Shown: positions 1 through 10,997, counted from the stretch's first letter. The stretch is 64,000 nt of DNA from Trematomus loennbergii (GCA_012861695.1 JAAOOA010000130.1:1527351-1591350), one strand, 5' to 3'. Notes: generated from the letters alone by a model not told the origin. Made by a program: numbers and translations.

Positions 1-344
1 AAACCTTGATGTTATACTTAAGTATAATATAGGATTTCCTTTATTTACTTATTGATCCCACATTGGACAGTGTTTCTCTGTCACAGCAGCATGTTAAAAA
101 AGGCATTGCACATCATTGAATAACTAGAGAATGCAATTCCTGAAGAAATTGTTAGTGGGAATGCTTTATGCTGAAAATCTGACGCTAAACTGCTATGCTG
201 AAATGTAATTGTAAGAAGAAAGTGAAGAATTTAGATTGAAATGATACATGAACACTGGGGGCTTGAATGTGTGATGAGAGAAGAAAAGAAAGTAAAAAGG
301 CTTGGAAAAGCAGCAGAATATTTGAAATGCAAACTTTTGAACTA
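1..344. other. Left-edge non-coding sequence
   Basis: AT-rich sequence with no gene recognised. Around 48-100 the words for 'attgatcccacattgg' resemble the reverse complement of the LINE tail near 8.0 kb, so a short minus-strand LINE remnant is possible. Confidence 0.3.
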
Positions 345-1262
345 ACTTGATGGCGAATGATTTGTCGCCATGCCAACGGCATTTGATGACATCCCATAAT
401 ACGCTTAGATGCTTTTATGGCTGCATCATTACCAAACCTGTGAAGTTTTGGGCCATTTGGAGCATTTTCACTGAAGTTATGAGAAAACCGTGTTTCATGG
501 CGGGCATTGTGTTGCCATGGCAACGGCATGTCCCGTAGATGTCTTCACGGCTGGACTGTTAGCACACATGTGAAGTTTTAGCACTTTTTGACAATTTTCA
601 TAGGAGTTATAGCAATATCGTGTTTTATTGCAAGGGATGCGTTGCCATGGCAACAGCTTTTGAGGAAAACTCACTAATGGTATATAGACATGTTGAGGGC
701 TGGACCATTAACTGTCATCTGAAGTCTGGTGGTGTTTGGATCATTTGCATAGGTATCACGACAACATCGTGTTTTATGGCGAGGGATGCGTTTCCATGGA
801 AACAGCCTATGGTGAGATCTCAGATTTGGCGTAGAGCTGTTGAGGCATGGACCGGTGATATACAAGCGAAGTTTGGGGACGATCGGACCGTGTCCATTGG
901 AGTTACAGCGACATCGTGTTTCATGGCGAGCATTGTGTTGCCATGGCAACGGCATTTGAAGAAATCTCAAAACTGTCTCGTAGATGTCTTCACGGCTGGA
1001 CTGTTAGCACACATCATAGGAGTTAAAGGGACATCGTGTTATGGCGAGGGATGCGTATGCGTTCCATGGAAACGGCATATGGTGAGATTTCAGATTTGGC
1101 GTAGAGCTGTTGAGGCATGGACCGGTGTGGCAGAGAGAGAGAGAGAGAGAGAAGAGAGAGAAGAGAGAGAGAAGAGAGAGAGAGAGAGAAATGAACAGTT
1201 AGAACTGACTGCTGTCAGTTGGAGTGATGACATCATCGTGTTCCATTACACAGGTGTTTATA
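345..1262 (+). repeat. Tandem subrepeats with RFX-like palindrome (left fragment)
   Basis: Six degenerate subrepeats, each centred on a CCATGG-type palindrome: 364-377 (GTCGCCATGCCAAC), 511-524 and 641-654 (GTTGCCATGGCAAC), 790-803 (GTTTCCATGGAAAC), 937-950 (GTTGCCATGGCAAC) and 1061-1073. Start-to-start spacing is 147, 130, 149, 147 and 124 bp. The flanking words (gttgagg-ctgga, catctgaagtctgg, gtgttttatggcgaggg) are the same as in the large array at 20.0-30.8 kb, so this is a diverged, truncated relative. Long open frames crossing it are by-products of the repeat and have no recognisable protein. It lies downstream of the tmed6 exons, possibly within a tmed6 intron. Confidence 0.85.
1131..1191. 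repeat. (GA)n microsatellite
   Basis: GA/GAGAA purine tract embedded in the last subrepeat of the left array. Confidence 0.9.
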
Positions 1263-2263
1263 GTTGAGCTAACGAGCTATGAAAGATCAAAGGTTTGCAT
1301 TGTTCTGAATGAGAGATAAACCTCTTACATGTGAACGTTTTGTGGAAGAACGATAACAGATATCTGTGAAATTTCAAAACGTGAAGCATGTCAAGGAAGT
1401 TGAGTATCTGAAGTGTAATTTTTGTGTACTTTCGGGTTAATAATGTGGCCTTTTTGGCAGTTTAACTAAAGGTGTGCGGCTGCTGCTGTGAGGAAATATC
1501 TGCCTGAAATTACAATGGGCTTTAATGGAGACATGTTGAACGTTTTTGTCACTTCATGCCCTCAAGAGGCATTTTGTTTAATTATTTTTGCTTAATTATT
1601 TGTCATTTTTCAAGCTACGAGATTTTTCCTACGTTTGTCATGAAAAATGATGTCTCAGAATGTAGGGTTTGGGAATTATGGCAGTTTAAAAAAAAATATG
1701 AAGGCACATTTCAAGATTTCTTACCCTCTAGCTGTGACATCACGCACTCTAGTTAATGTTAAAATCTGAAGAAAACCTCTTTAACAAGGTCTGAACAATG
1801 TTTAATATCTCTAAAAGTAAGAATCAGATTTAAAAGTTGTGTTACACGAATAATGTCAGAAAGATGTGTAACATTTTAAAGTTGGAATGAGGTTTCTGAG
1901 TGAAAGTATGAATGAACAGTTAGCAGTTGAAGTCGCATGAAGATTTGTTGAAGTCTGAAGAAATCTCCATTGACTTCAATGGTTAAAAATGTGATGTATT
2001 ATGGGATGTATCTCTGGAATTATGAAAGTTATGAATGATAAAAGTAATAGCAGTCGATTCCCGACCGAGCTGAACGTTTTGATGTTTGAACGGAGTTTCT
2101 GCGATGTTGAATGTGGGAGGAGAAGACGGACAAAATAATTGGACGGAATAATAATAATAAACTTTTCGTCCGTAGCATAACATATAGTTGGAATGCTGTA
2201 TCAGCATTCCCATAAATAAACAAACATGAAATATAACATAGAAAAGTTGACCGAGAAAGATAC
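1263..2263. other. Non-coding stretch, probable tmed6 intron
   Basis: AT-rich, with no exon found. In particular I looked on the minus strand for the next tmed6 exon (the conserved FYQLC...HNHFGS-type segment expected after the 2294-2420 exon) and did not see it, so that exon lies left of the window or is missing. Confidence 0.5.
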
Positions 2264-2293
2264 AAGTGTGTGTGCGTGTGCGTGTGTGTGTAC
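2264..2293. repeat. (TG)n microsatellite at a splice donor
   Basis: Short TG/CG-TG tract whose right end directly abuts the tmed6 exon. On the minus strand the donor GTAC runs straight into an (AC)n tract, so the intron begins with a microsatellite. Confidence 0.8.
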
Positions 2294-2420
2294 CTGTTTC
2301 CTCGGTCTCAAAGTTGATCTGACCCTTTGCGTCATCCACAGTGGCCATGATGAGGCTGCTGGGAGCGTTCACAGTGACGGACAGGTGCCTGTCATGGCCG
2401 ACGCCCGTCACCCACTGCAC
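2294..2420 (-). CDS. tmed6: tmed6 internal exon (second half of GOLD domain)
   Basis: A 127-nt exon. The minus strand reads ...GCAG|GTGCAGTGGG at its 5' end and ...GAAACAG|GTAC at its 3' end. It encodes VQWVTGVGHDRHLSV, then NAPSSLIMATVDDAKG, then QINFETEET. Joined to the exon at 3578-3721 it gives the continuous GOLD-domain text SFM-VQWVTG that matches TMED6 of the p24/emp24 family. These are type I membrane proteins of COPI/COPII vesicles that act as cargo receptors between ER and Golgi. Exon phase fits: the upstream exon ends on a whole codon and this exon ends one base into a glycine codon. TMED6 is chosen over other TMED members from the GHDRH and QINFETEETG words. No following exon is visible to the left, so the gene is partial here. 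Confidence 0.85.
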
Positions 2421-2433
2421 CTGCACACAGACA

Positions 2434-2550
2434 ATAACAACAACAATAATAATAATAACTTTATTTATACACCGCATTTCAAGCAAGATGCAGCCCAAAG
2501 TGATTTACAGAGCGAGACAAGATACATAAAGACAATAACAAAGATATAAT
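2434..2550 (-). mobile_element. LINE 3'-tail fragment (L2-like)
   Basis: The minus strand ends in a GGTGTATAAATAAAGTTATTATT-like tail followed by an ATT/AAC microsatellite. This is the typical 3' end of fish L2/CR1-group LINEs ('...GCTATATAAATAAA...'). Only about 110 bp remains, lying in the tmed6 intron. Confidence 0.6.
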
Positions 2551-2930
2551 TTACATAGCAATATTTGGCAGAAATGTGATATTCAGTATAAAATGACAAC
2601 TTATATGATTTGCTCAAAAACTGATGCACATTTCAATTTTGACGACCTTTTTATGTATTATTTGAACACATGTCACATTTTTTTATAATTTTGATTGTAT
2701 TTCCCCCCTGACATCTAAAGCTACCATGTGTTCAAGATTTCACGAATATATATATATATATATATACATTTAAAGCAAAGACGTGCCATGAAAGATGATT
2801 AAAAAACATACATTTTGTAAATGTATTCAGGTTAAAATGTCCACTTTGTCCATAAATATCTCACATAAAACATGTGTGCTCCCAAACTGATTGACCATTT
2901 GGATTTACTTACCCTACAACCTCTCCGTTT
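2551..2930. other. Intronic AT-rich sequence
   Basis: Includes an (AT)n run at about 2748-2766. No coding or element signature was recognised. Confidence 0.5.
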
Positions 2931-3600
2931 AAAGCTTCTCTGTGTTTAGAGAGGGCATGATGCTCATTTTAAGAGTCATATTTGTGTATTTTGTGCCTCT
3001 AAAACAATAATAAAAAGCCAATCTGAAGATGTTATGTTGTTTGTGCTTTTTGTGAAAGTGTGTTACTGACAGCTGTGATGAAACACCAGCTGCCTTTGAG
3101 TAATGGTTCAAATAAGACGTCCTTCTCCCTGCTCCTTTCCATCATGGTCTGAACTGCTCAAAGGCTTTTTGAAAACCTCACTTTCAGAGGCGTTAAAAGT
3201 AAACGTTGAAACATTCCTCTCGTGTCGAGGCCTCACCATGAAGCTCAGGTAGAATCTCTCTTCCCCATTTAAAGCTTCCCTATGTTTAGAGAGGACATGA
3301 TGCTCATTTTAAGGATCATATTTGTGTATTTCACCTCTAAAACAAGAATAAAAAGCCAGTCTGAAGATGTAACGTATAATGTTTTGCTTTTTGTGAAAGT
3401 GTGTTACTGACAGCTGTGATGAAACACCAGCCACCTTTGAGTACGGGTTAAAATAAGACGTCCTTCGCCCTCCTCCTTTCCACCATGGTCTGAACTGCTC
3501 AAAGGCTTTTTAAAAACCTCACTTTCAGAGGCGTTAAAAGTAAACGTTGAAACATTCCTCTCGTGTCGAGGCCTCACCATGAAGCTCAGGTAGAACCTCT
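2931..3600. repeat. 340-bp direct tandem duplication overlapping a tmed6 exon
   Basis: Two adjacent units start with the same word (aaagcttc) at 2931 and 3271, and they stay co-linear to about 3260 and 3600. Each unit ends with the last ~24 nt of the tmed6 exon plus its GTGAGG donor: exon end at 3578 in the complete copy, and the equivalent position at 3237 in the extra copy. The duplication therefore created a second, orphan splice donor with an exon stub inside the intron. Small substitutions and indels separate the units, so it is not a very recent copy. Confidence 0.9.
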
Positions 3601-3721
3601 CTCCGCGGTGAGCGAAGTGCCAGAAACACTCGAGGCCGGCGGCAGGAACCACCACGGAGAAGTCGTACTGGTCGGTTCCCCAGAACAGCTCCTGGTCCGT
3701 CATGTTTCCGTGGAAGTTTGT
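3578..3721 (-). CDS. tmed6: tmed6 exon (start of GOLD domain)
   Basis: A 144-nt exon with minus-strand acceptor GGGCCGCAG|ACAAAC and donor TTCATG|GTGAGG. It encodes TNFHGNMTDQELFWGTDQYD, then FSVVVPAAGLECFWHF, then AHRGERFYLSFM. The D/E-L-F-x-G-x-D-x-Y-D-F and GLECFWHFAH words are the TMED6 start of the GOLD domain, with the conserved cysteine expected to pair with a later one. A signal-peptide exon is expected upstream (higher coordinate), but I could not identify one; the open frame continuing to about 4009 looks like intron read-through. The role (p24 cargo receptor in the early secretory pathway) is family knowledge. Confidence 0.87.
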
Positions 3722-4121
3722 CTGCGGCCCGCAAGAACCGGACCGCAAAGCACGAGGAACAAAAAGGGGATAATCCTCCACATGTCTAACAACACGAGGA
3801 GCTCCTGTCCAAATGAGGAGGTTTGCTAAAGTCTGAGTGAGGGAGGGGAGAGATGAGGAATGATTAACCAGCACCAACAAGTCAGTGGGAAAACTGGGCT
3901 GCCTCACAGGTGGGATGAAGAGGGTGTCACCTCTCCCCTCTCCTCCCCTCCCCAACAAAATCCCAGGACTATCCCTTGTAAGCAAATGAGCCGAGTAACA
4001 CTGCTCCATTTATAAAGATATATATATATAAAGGTTTCCAAGAAGAGATTAATTTAAAAAGAGAGACTGCTCCACCTACGCTATTAATTTCTACATCCAT
4101 CAAATTCAAAATCTAATTTCC
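3722..4121. other. tmed6 upstream intron or 5' flank
   Basis: Contains a CT-rich stretch near 3930-3955 and a short (AT)n at 4018-4030. No signal-peptide exon recognised. Confidence 0.4.
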
Positions 4122-4125
4122 TTAA

Positions 4126-5273
4126 CCTGTTAAGCCCTGAGCCTGTTTTTCAGGTCTCAGGCTCGAAAATTACATTCCCAGAACAAATGACCATATCTTC
4201 CCTTCTAAAAGGGTTAAATTAATAATCTTTTTTCTCAAAGTCATGATAAACCTGTGAGTTGGATGTAGAAAAGTCAGAATCAATATAGATGTTTTTTATT
4301 TAAAAGAAAATTCAGATTTTACATAGTAAAAAACTGTAAATTATAGTGTCCGTCCAAAAAATTTTTTTACTTATAGTGAAAACCACCCTTGGATGATGGG
4401 TTAGTAGACTAAAAGCTTTAGGAATCCAAAGTACAACATATAAGTACCCTGTATCAAGATTGATGCAAAACAAGTGACATTTGACCTTTTTAGAGAGATT
4501 TAGCAAAAAGAAACCACTTCTGGGGTCATTTGGGTGGATTTTCCATATCTCTGGCCCCCTTGCTCGATTTTGATGGTTGACACCTCTTTCTGACCGTTAG
4601 AGCCAATAGAATCGAAGGGGGAGTCCCCCACACACACACGTGAAGAGAAAAGGTGCGGGCTTCGCGCATGTAATTTTGTATCAGAGTGAACCTATCTCTA
4701 GCTTTGACATCTGGAAACGGAAAAGCAGTTTTAATGCTTATGGATTATCAGAAATCATTTCAAAGGGACACAGACACATTAGATTAACCTATGGATTAAC
4801 TTCAGCAGCGTTTTTATCGTTTTAATGCCATTGAAGACCACTTTGGAGAGACTACAGAGCCAAGGTAAAAAAGTTAGCATTTTTAGCTACCTAGCGTCAC
4901 CTGTTTTGATGTTCGTTTTGCTTATAACGTCGCAAATACGTATAATTCAGTGGTAATGTCGGTGTCAATAGATTCTGTGTCACCTCACGATGTGAATCGA
5001 TGTGTTGGATGTGGTGAAAAGATAAATAAGGTTTTGTGAGTGATTTTCGGTGCAGTAAGGTGTTAGCATTTTTCGCTCGTTGCTAATTCAGAGGCTCAGT
5101 GTTAGCATTGTGGGTTTTCTTTTGAAAAAAAAAAAATGATCAGTTAGATGAGTTTCTTCCCGTTACATGGATATAAAACATTCATAGTTTTATTAAATGA
5201 ACATGCCCTCAGACACTGTTTCCTGCAAGATGTTGTGGCAGTACCAGTACCGGGGTCTCTCGGGCTTAACAGG
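4126..5273. mobile_element. TTAA-flanked piggyBac-like non-autonomous element (copy 1)
   Basis: A 1148-bp element flanked by TTAA on both sides (4122-4125 and 5274-5277). The ends are perfect inverted repeats: CCTGTTAAGCCC on the left and its complement GGGCTTAACAGG on the right. TTAA target duplication with CC-starting ends is the piggyBac signature. No transposase frame is visible, so it would be moved in trans. A second member of the family is nested in a hAT at 41761-42932 and shares its left-end text (gagcctgtttttcaggtctcaggctcg). Confidence 0.85.
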
Positions 5274-5277
5274 TTAA

Positions 5278-6298
5278 GCGTGTAATGAATATAAGTTGTT
5301 GAATTGAGAAGTGATCACAAAAAAAGGACATGTGTCTTAAAGAGGCCTTATCATGCTTTTTGGGGTTTTCCCTCTCCTCTAGTGTATTCTATAGGTTTTA
5401 TTGCATGCAAATGGTTGCAACGGCTAAATAATATTCCCATTAACATAACGGTGTGTAATTACATTTCCATTATTCTTTGTACTGCTCTGTTGATTGAACT
5501 GACTAGTAAAGTAAAGGCAAAGTAAAAACAAGAAAACCATCAAGATTCAATTTCTGCGATTCTTTATTTACGCTCAACTCACACAACATGTATAACCCAA
5601 CACCATAGAGCAGTGCAGGGAAGACGTATTTTTGTAGGCCGACCCGGAAGGAAGCTGCTCAAGGGTTCCCTCGACAAAAAGCAACATTTTGGAATATTGT
5701 AAAAAATAAGATCTGTGGAAAACGAACCTGTTTGATAAATGCACGTTTTGTTCAGCCGGATAATCTCCACATGTCTACCCTACTTTTATCTTTTTGAATC
5801 ATAAATCTAATGGCCAGAAGCGAAATGCTAACGTTATGCTATAAAGGAACTACAGCCGAGTCCAGCAGCACGACTTCAACGTCACGCCAACTTAAGATCC
5901 ATATTCAAACATACAGATTCTAAATGGTACGAGTTGAAGCGTTTGTTTGAACACTTTGCAGGAGGCAGGTACTTGCTTTCAAGCAGAACAGGGCAAACAA
6001 ACTAGAGGAGTGTTTACGTGTTCGGCGTAATGACGTACAACGTCCTCCACAACTTCTGTAGTCCTATTCAGCCACTTGTTAACAACGTCGTTTTTCAGAC
6101 ACGTCAACTCTTCAGAAATCACCAGTGGGGTCACTGCTGATGGATTTAATGTCCTAGAAACAAAACGTGATCCGTCTCTTAAATTTGTGTCAACCACAGA
6201 CCTTACTTCCAGATATTTTCCAAAAACATGTTCAAAAAACCCATTGGCTTTGAGACGAGGGAACAGGAAGTGGTAAAATGCTAACTCACTTCAGGGTT
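5278..6298. other. Flank and left part of segmental copy A
   Basis: From about 5478 the sequence is duplicated at about 38737. About 5336-5420 holds a piece of the common fish repeat with the word 'aaagaggccttatcatgcttttggggttttcc'-type end (compare 33.56-33.65 kb). No coding exon seen. Confidence 0.5.
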
Positions 6299-7748
6299 TC
6301 AGGACTCATTCCTGCACCACTCTATTAAACATATCTGCAGCAAAAAAACTTGAAAAACATCTTGCAACTTCACTTTTTTGCTTCTCTCACCAGCACACTT
6401 GTGTTTATTTAAATTGAACACCCGAGTGAAACCTGTCTTGCAAACTGAGCAGCTGTATGGTTTCTCCTCGCTGTGGACAGTTGCGTGTTGTCTCAGATTG
6501 GACCTGTGGGTGAAGCCTTTACCACAAACCGTACAACTGAATGGTTTCTGGCCGGAGTGGACAATTGAGTGTTGTGTCAGATTTGTCATTTGTGCAAAGT
6601 GTTTTCCACAAACTGAACAACTGAATGGTTTCTCCCCCGTGTGGACAATCAAGTGTTTTCTCAGACTTGATTTGTGGGTGAAGGATTTACTACAAAGCGT
6701 ACAACTGAACGGTTTCTCCCCGGAGTGGACAGTTGAGTGTTGTCCCAGATTGCCACGTGTTGCGAATGTTTTACTACAAACTGAACAGCTGAATTCTTTC
6801 TCCCTGTGTGGAGGTGGACGTGTTTATTCAGAATTGACTTGTATGTGAAACTTTTATCACAAACTGTGCAACTGAATGGTTTTTCCCCATTGTGGACAGT
6901 TGAGTGTTTTTTCAGATTGGACCTGTCGGCGAATCTTTTACCACAAACCTTACACTTGAATGGTTTCTCCCGGTGTGGAGGACCAGGTGTGTTCTCAGAT
7001 TGCCTCTTGTTGCGAATGTTTTACTACAAACTGAGCAGCTGACTCTCTCTCCCTGTGTGGACAGTATAGTGTCTATTCAGAATAGACTTGTATGCGAAAC
7101 CTTTACCACAAACAGGACAACTGAATGGTTTCTCCCCTGAGTGGATTCTCATGTGCGACGCCAACTCTCCTCTCCTTTTGTTTGTTGACAAACTGAGCAG
7201 CTTTGAGGTTTTGCTTCACTATGAACTTTGAGGTGTTCGGTCAAACCTGACCTTTTCGCAGATGTGAAATCACAGAAGGTGCAACTATAAAGTGTCTCTC
7301 CAGTGTGTTCCTGCAGATTCCCCTCATGCACAAAGCTTCTAGCACACCCATCATCACCCTCAATGCTACTTGGGTACTTCATTGTCTTGCAGAGGGTTTA
7401 AATCGGGTTTCTCCCAATTTCTGCTGTCGTCAGTCTCGTACTCAGAGTGTGAACTTGTGTATTGAGTAGCTGGTTGTAAAGGATGATCTGGATCTGATCC
7501 TTCACCCTCCTCTTCATCGGTTTCTGTTTTCTCTACCTCTCGGTTATTCTCAGTCTTGATTTCATGAAGCGGTGAGGAGGACTGAGCCTTGTCTTCATCC
7601 TCTTCTTCACTCTTCACAGAAGTGAAAGTATCAGCCACCTCCTGCTCTATCTGCAGACTGGACCAGAGTTCCTCCTCTTCCTCTTTAATGTGGGGGGGCT
7701 CTGGGTCCTCCTTTACAACACTGAGGCTACACTCCTGCTGCTGGGTAT
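6299..7748 (-). pseudogene. C2H2 zinc-finger gene A, finger exon (frameshifted)
   Basis: Starts after a CTCCACAG acceptor at 7748. The N-terminal part has the acidic linker motif KEDPEPPHIKEEEEELW, common in fish multi-finger proteins. About 11 C2H2 fingers with TGEKPF-type linkers follow, running down to about 6380. Compared with paralogue B, the frame is broken repeatedly: a 2-nt loss near 7370, a 4-nt loss near 7163, and single-C losses in homopolymers near 6983 and 6803. The last three fingers (FSCSVCGKHFAQ, FSCTVCGKGFTH, YSCSVCKTGF) are open from 6652, then the tail is out of frame. A has three fewer fingers than B. It would be a nuclear DNA-binding protein; no specific name is recognised. 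Either a pseudogene or a poorly polished sequence. Confidence 0.85.
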
Positions 7749-7869
7749 CTGTGGAGATCAATGACATGAATGCAGGTGTGTTAGAAGACTCTAATTTCAT
7801 GTTAACACTCAATCATTTATTATCAATTTAATGAGAAATCTCCCCACTGTGTGTACTAGGGGTGGGGGA

Positions 7870-8062
7870 AATATATATATAATATCTGCATGTATATTTT
7901 CTATTTCGACATGTATATTTTATATTTTATCTTTATTTTTCTTTCTATTCTTGAATATTTTGTATTTTGTTTTATTGTAAATGCCTTTTATGCTGCTGTA
8001 ACAACAACAATTTCCCAATTTGGGATCAATAAAGTACTATCTATCTATCTATCTATCTAAAT
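7870..8062 (+). mobile_element. LINE 3'-tail fragment with (CTAT)n
   Basis: Absent from copy B, where the same spot reads straight through (ggggaaataatcgatac). It ends in 'caatttgggatcaataaagta' followed by (CTAT)n, the tail style of several fish LINEs, on the plus strand. AAAT flanks both sides. Confidence 0.7.
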
Positions 8063-8078
8063 AATCGATACAGTATAG

Positions 8079-9007
8079 CAGGGTCGGCAACCTTTTTGAT
8101 ATGAAAAAAAAAATTGTTATCAGCGTGCCAACGATCGAGAATTATCAACGGGGGGGGGGGGGGGCCTCGCTGCGGGGAAGCAGTGTGTGGACCTGTCCAG
8201 CAACTTACATGATACCGAATTTAACAAACCATTTAAATCATTGGTTTAAACGGCATAATAATAAGGACGATCGTCCGTTCTGTGATTCTCCAGAACACAC
8301 ATGTTGATATTAGGGTCATGCAGAGTGAGATGAGATCGCTGTCCCTTTAAGAGAGAGAGAGAGGGGTGTGGCGTGTGCATGTGTGTGTGGATGGTAGAGC
8401 GAGTGAGCGAGCGGCTGTATGTTTCTGGAAGTGAAACGAGGCAGCAGAAAAACAGAGGTCTGTGATGTATTTTGTGAAACAGAAGAACACTAAATAAATC
8501 CAACGGCCTCCCCAGAAGAGCTCGCCTCTCTCCAGTCATTTCATAAAGTGGGTTATTGAACCTGAAGCTTGTTGCTTCTGCCCTCCTCGACTACGGTCTG
8601 GGAGCCGACAGGAAAGTTCAACACACAGATGGCCAGTCCGACCCTTTGTAGCATATTATTTCAATGAGAGATGAGCAGATCGCCACTGGGCTTTCAACTA
8701 AAGACACAGCCACGCAAAACTGCAGCATTTGTACAGCTCCTTATGGGTACTGCAATTTGAAGTGCTTTCCTCTGTGGTGAACGATCAGCCCTGCACCACG
8801 GAGGAAAGCGTCAGAAAGTCACCTGGAGTTAAAGAGCGGGGCTGCGTTGCGTGCATGGCTTCCTTCTGCAGGTAACGGGGAGACGCGCTCTGGCGGCGGT
8901 CTCGTTCAGGATCCGAAAATACAATTTAAATATTTTGCACACTTATTCCACTTATTCCTAGTGTGCCACTGGTTACGGTGCCGCGTGCCAGGGGTTGCCG
9001 ACCCCTG
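8079..9007. mobile_element. hAT element, TIR CAGGG(G)TCGGCAACC
   Basis: A 929-bp insertion with ends CAGGGTCGGCAACC and GGTTGCCGACCCCTG and a perfect 8-bp duplication CAGTATAG (8071-8078 and 9008-9015). Copy B keeps the unoccupied site at 41598-41605, so insertion followed the duplication or occurred in the A lineage. No intact transposase seen. Confidence 0.92.
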
Positions 9008-9377
9008 CAGTATAGTATTGCGATACTTTGCGTGGCGATATTTTATCAACACACGGATGCCAAGTATCGATATTTTTTTATATAAACTATAGCATATCCC
9101 TCCGAAAGATTGTCGTATATAAAACAGGAAGTCACGTTAAGACATGTATACGATTGTTCAAAGAACACACATTGGGTTATTCACATAAACTCATATTGCA
9201 AATACATGTTTTAACCAGGAAGGGAAGACGGACATGGATATGAGCCATGTGATTTGCAATATCACAATATATCGTATCGCAATACTTAGCATACCGTAGA
9301 ATCGCAGTACTATCGTATCGTGGCTTACGTATCGCGATAGTATCGTATCGCGGGGAGCCTGGTGATTCCCAGCCCTA

Positions 9378-9874
9378 GTGTCTACTCTTATATAACCAAT
9401 AGATATAAATGTGGTTGTGAACATGGTTCAAAACATGGGCGGAGGGAGCGTCTGCAAAACATATATATGAATGCAAACATCGGGACATGTTCTCTGATCT
9501 GATAAAGAGGAATACGCCTCATAAGAACTCTTCTGCATCAGGACCTGTGTTGAAAATGTCTGTATCAACAAATGGTTTTTTACAAAAACAGGAAACCATG
9601 GAAGATCCAAGGATGTCCAGAACCTTTCTCCCTTCAGTTTACCTCCAACGCATCTTGAGATACATAGTTTTTAATATGAGGAAAAAACGTAATCCGTCAG
9701 ACAACCATAGACGGCCAATTTTGTCCCCACCACTTTCTAAAAGCACAACTTGTAAATGTTCTGAGAAACAGCGTGCACAAAGAAATGTAATAAACAAGAA
9801 CACTGGTTTAGTGTCAAGATGTTAATAAACTTTAAAAATGCTTTAAAAAAAAAAAGCCTCCTTACTCTACTGAC
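9378..9874. other. Single-copy-like spacer shared with copy B
   Basis: Co-linear with 44061-44570 in B apart from small indels. No gene or RNA recognised. Confidence 0.5.
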
Positions 9875-10373
9875 TATCAAATCAAATCAGGTTTTATTTA
9901 TATAGCACATTTAAAAGCGATTTTTGGTCGAGCCAAAGTGCTGTACATGTAATAAAAACACATTACTACAGTCACAATAAAAGACAATAAATTATAACAG
10001 ATATATATAAAAAATTAAATTAAAAAAACAGTCAGGAGTCGTGCTCGCTCCGCTCTAACTAGAAAGCCAGAGAGAAGAAGTGTGTTTTTAGTGTAGATTT
10101 AAAAACCCCTAGGGTCTGGGCCGACCTCACATGGAGGGGCAGAGTGTTCCAGAGCCTAGGAACTAAAAAAACAGGATTTGACTACGGTGCTGACCTGCTT
10201 GTCGAATTTAAAAGTGCTAGTGAAGGTCACTCCAAGGTTCATGACCGAGGGGAGGATGTTTTTTTTGAGAGAGCCCAGAATATCAACCGGAGAGGCTGGA
10301 GGTTGGGGTCCAAAAAAGATGACCTCAGTCTTGCTCTCGTTGAGGTTGAGAAAGTTTTTGCTCAGCCAGGATT

Positions 10374-10997
10374 TTATCTCTGTAAGCAGTCCATCAACTG
10401 CTGTAGTGAGTGTTTGACATTTGCTTTGAGAGGCAGATAGATCTGTACATCGTCGGCGTAGCAGTGGAAGGGAATATTATGTTTTGTGAGAATTGAACCT
10501 AGGGGCAGTATGTACAGTAGAAAAAGGATGGGGCCCAGAATCGAGCCTTGGGGAACCCCACAGGTAAGAGGGGCTTTGGCAGAGGAGAAGGCACCTAGCT
10601 GTACCGAGAAGCTACGGTCTGTCAGGTAGGACCTGAACCATGCAAGGGCAGAGCCTGTGATGCCAGCGGACTGTTCAAGCCGTGACAGCAGGATGCTATG
10701 GTCCACAGTGTCAAAGGCAGCTGTCAGGTCTAACAGCACCAAGACAGCTGGGCTACCTGAGTCGGCGGCTAGGAGCAGATCATTAAAAACTCTTAAAAGG
10801 GCTGTTTCAGTGCTGTGCATGGGTTTGAAGCCAGACTGAAACTTTTCATGGATTCCATGGATGGTTAAAAAAGACTGCAGCTGGGCGTAGACTACTCGCT
10901 CCAGGGCTTTTGATAAAAAAGGTAGCTGGGAGATGGGCCTAAAATTTGCGAGAATGGAGGGGTCGAGATTTTTCTTTTTAAGGAGTGGCTTAACCAC
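10374..10997 (-). pseudogene. LINE reverse transcriptase fragment
   Basis: A 207-residue frame with ANFRPISQLPF, FQSGFKPMHSTETALL, LLDLTAAFDTVDH (motif A), CGVPQGSILGPILF (motif B) and CYADDVQIYL (motif C, both catalytic aspartates present). It would copy LINE RNA at the target site. The N-terminal side (LRPTNCTSDSIPSRLLR, near 11100) is in another frame, so the protein is broken. Confidence 0.92.

Larger units (their letters stand above)
7857..9377. mobile_element. Outer hAT-type element in copy A
   Basis: Ends TAGGGGTGGG and CCAGCCCTA, flanked by GTGTGTAC (7849-7856) and GTGTCTAC (9378-9385), an 8-bp target duplication with one mismatch. It has internal subterminal repeats rich in TATCG. 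It is shared with copy B (41575-44060), so it predates the segmental duplication. In A it is interrupted by a LINE tail and a second hAT. Confidence 0.8.

Noticed and set aside
620..1267. 215-codon open frame across the left array
   Set aside because: Built from the repeat and a GA microsatellite; same peptide words recur in other frames of the 20-30 kb array; no protein family.
2226..2549. Plus-strand frame over the tmed6 exon
   Set aside because: Antisense shadow of the exon.
3722..4009. N-terminal extension of the tmed6 exon frame to an ATG at 4009
   Set aside because: No signal peptide or TMED text; a good splice acceptor at 3722 explains the exon start.
6378..7140. Plus-strand frames over the zinc-finger exons (also 39807-40614)
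   Set aside because: Antisense of C2H2 fingers, recurring LQTEQLNGF text.
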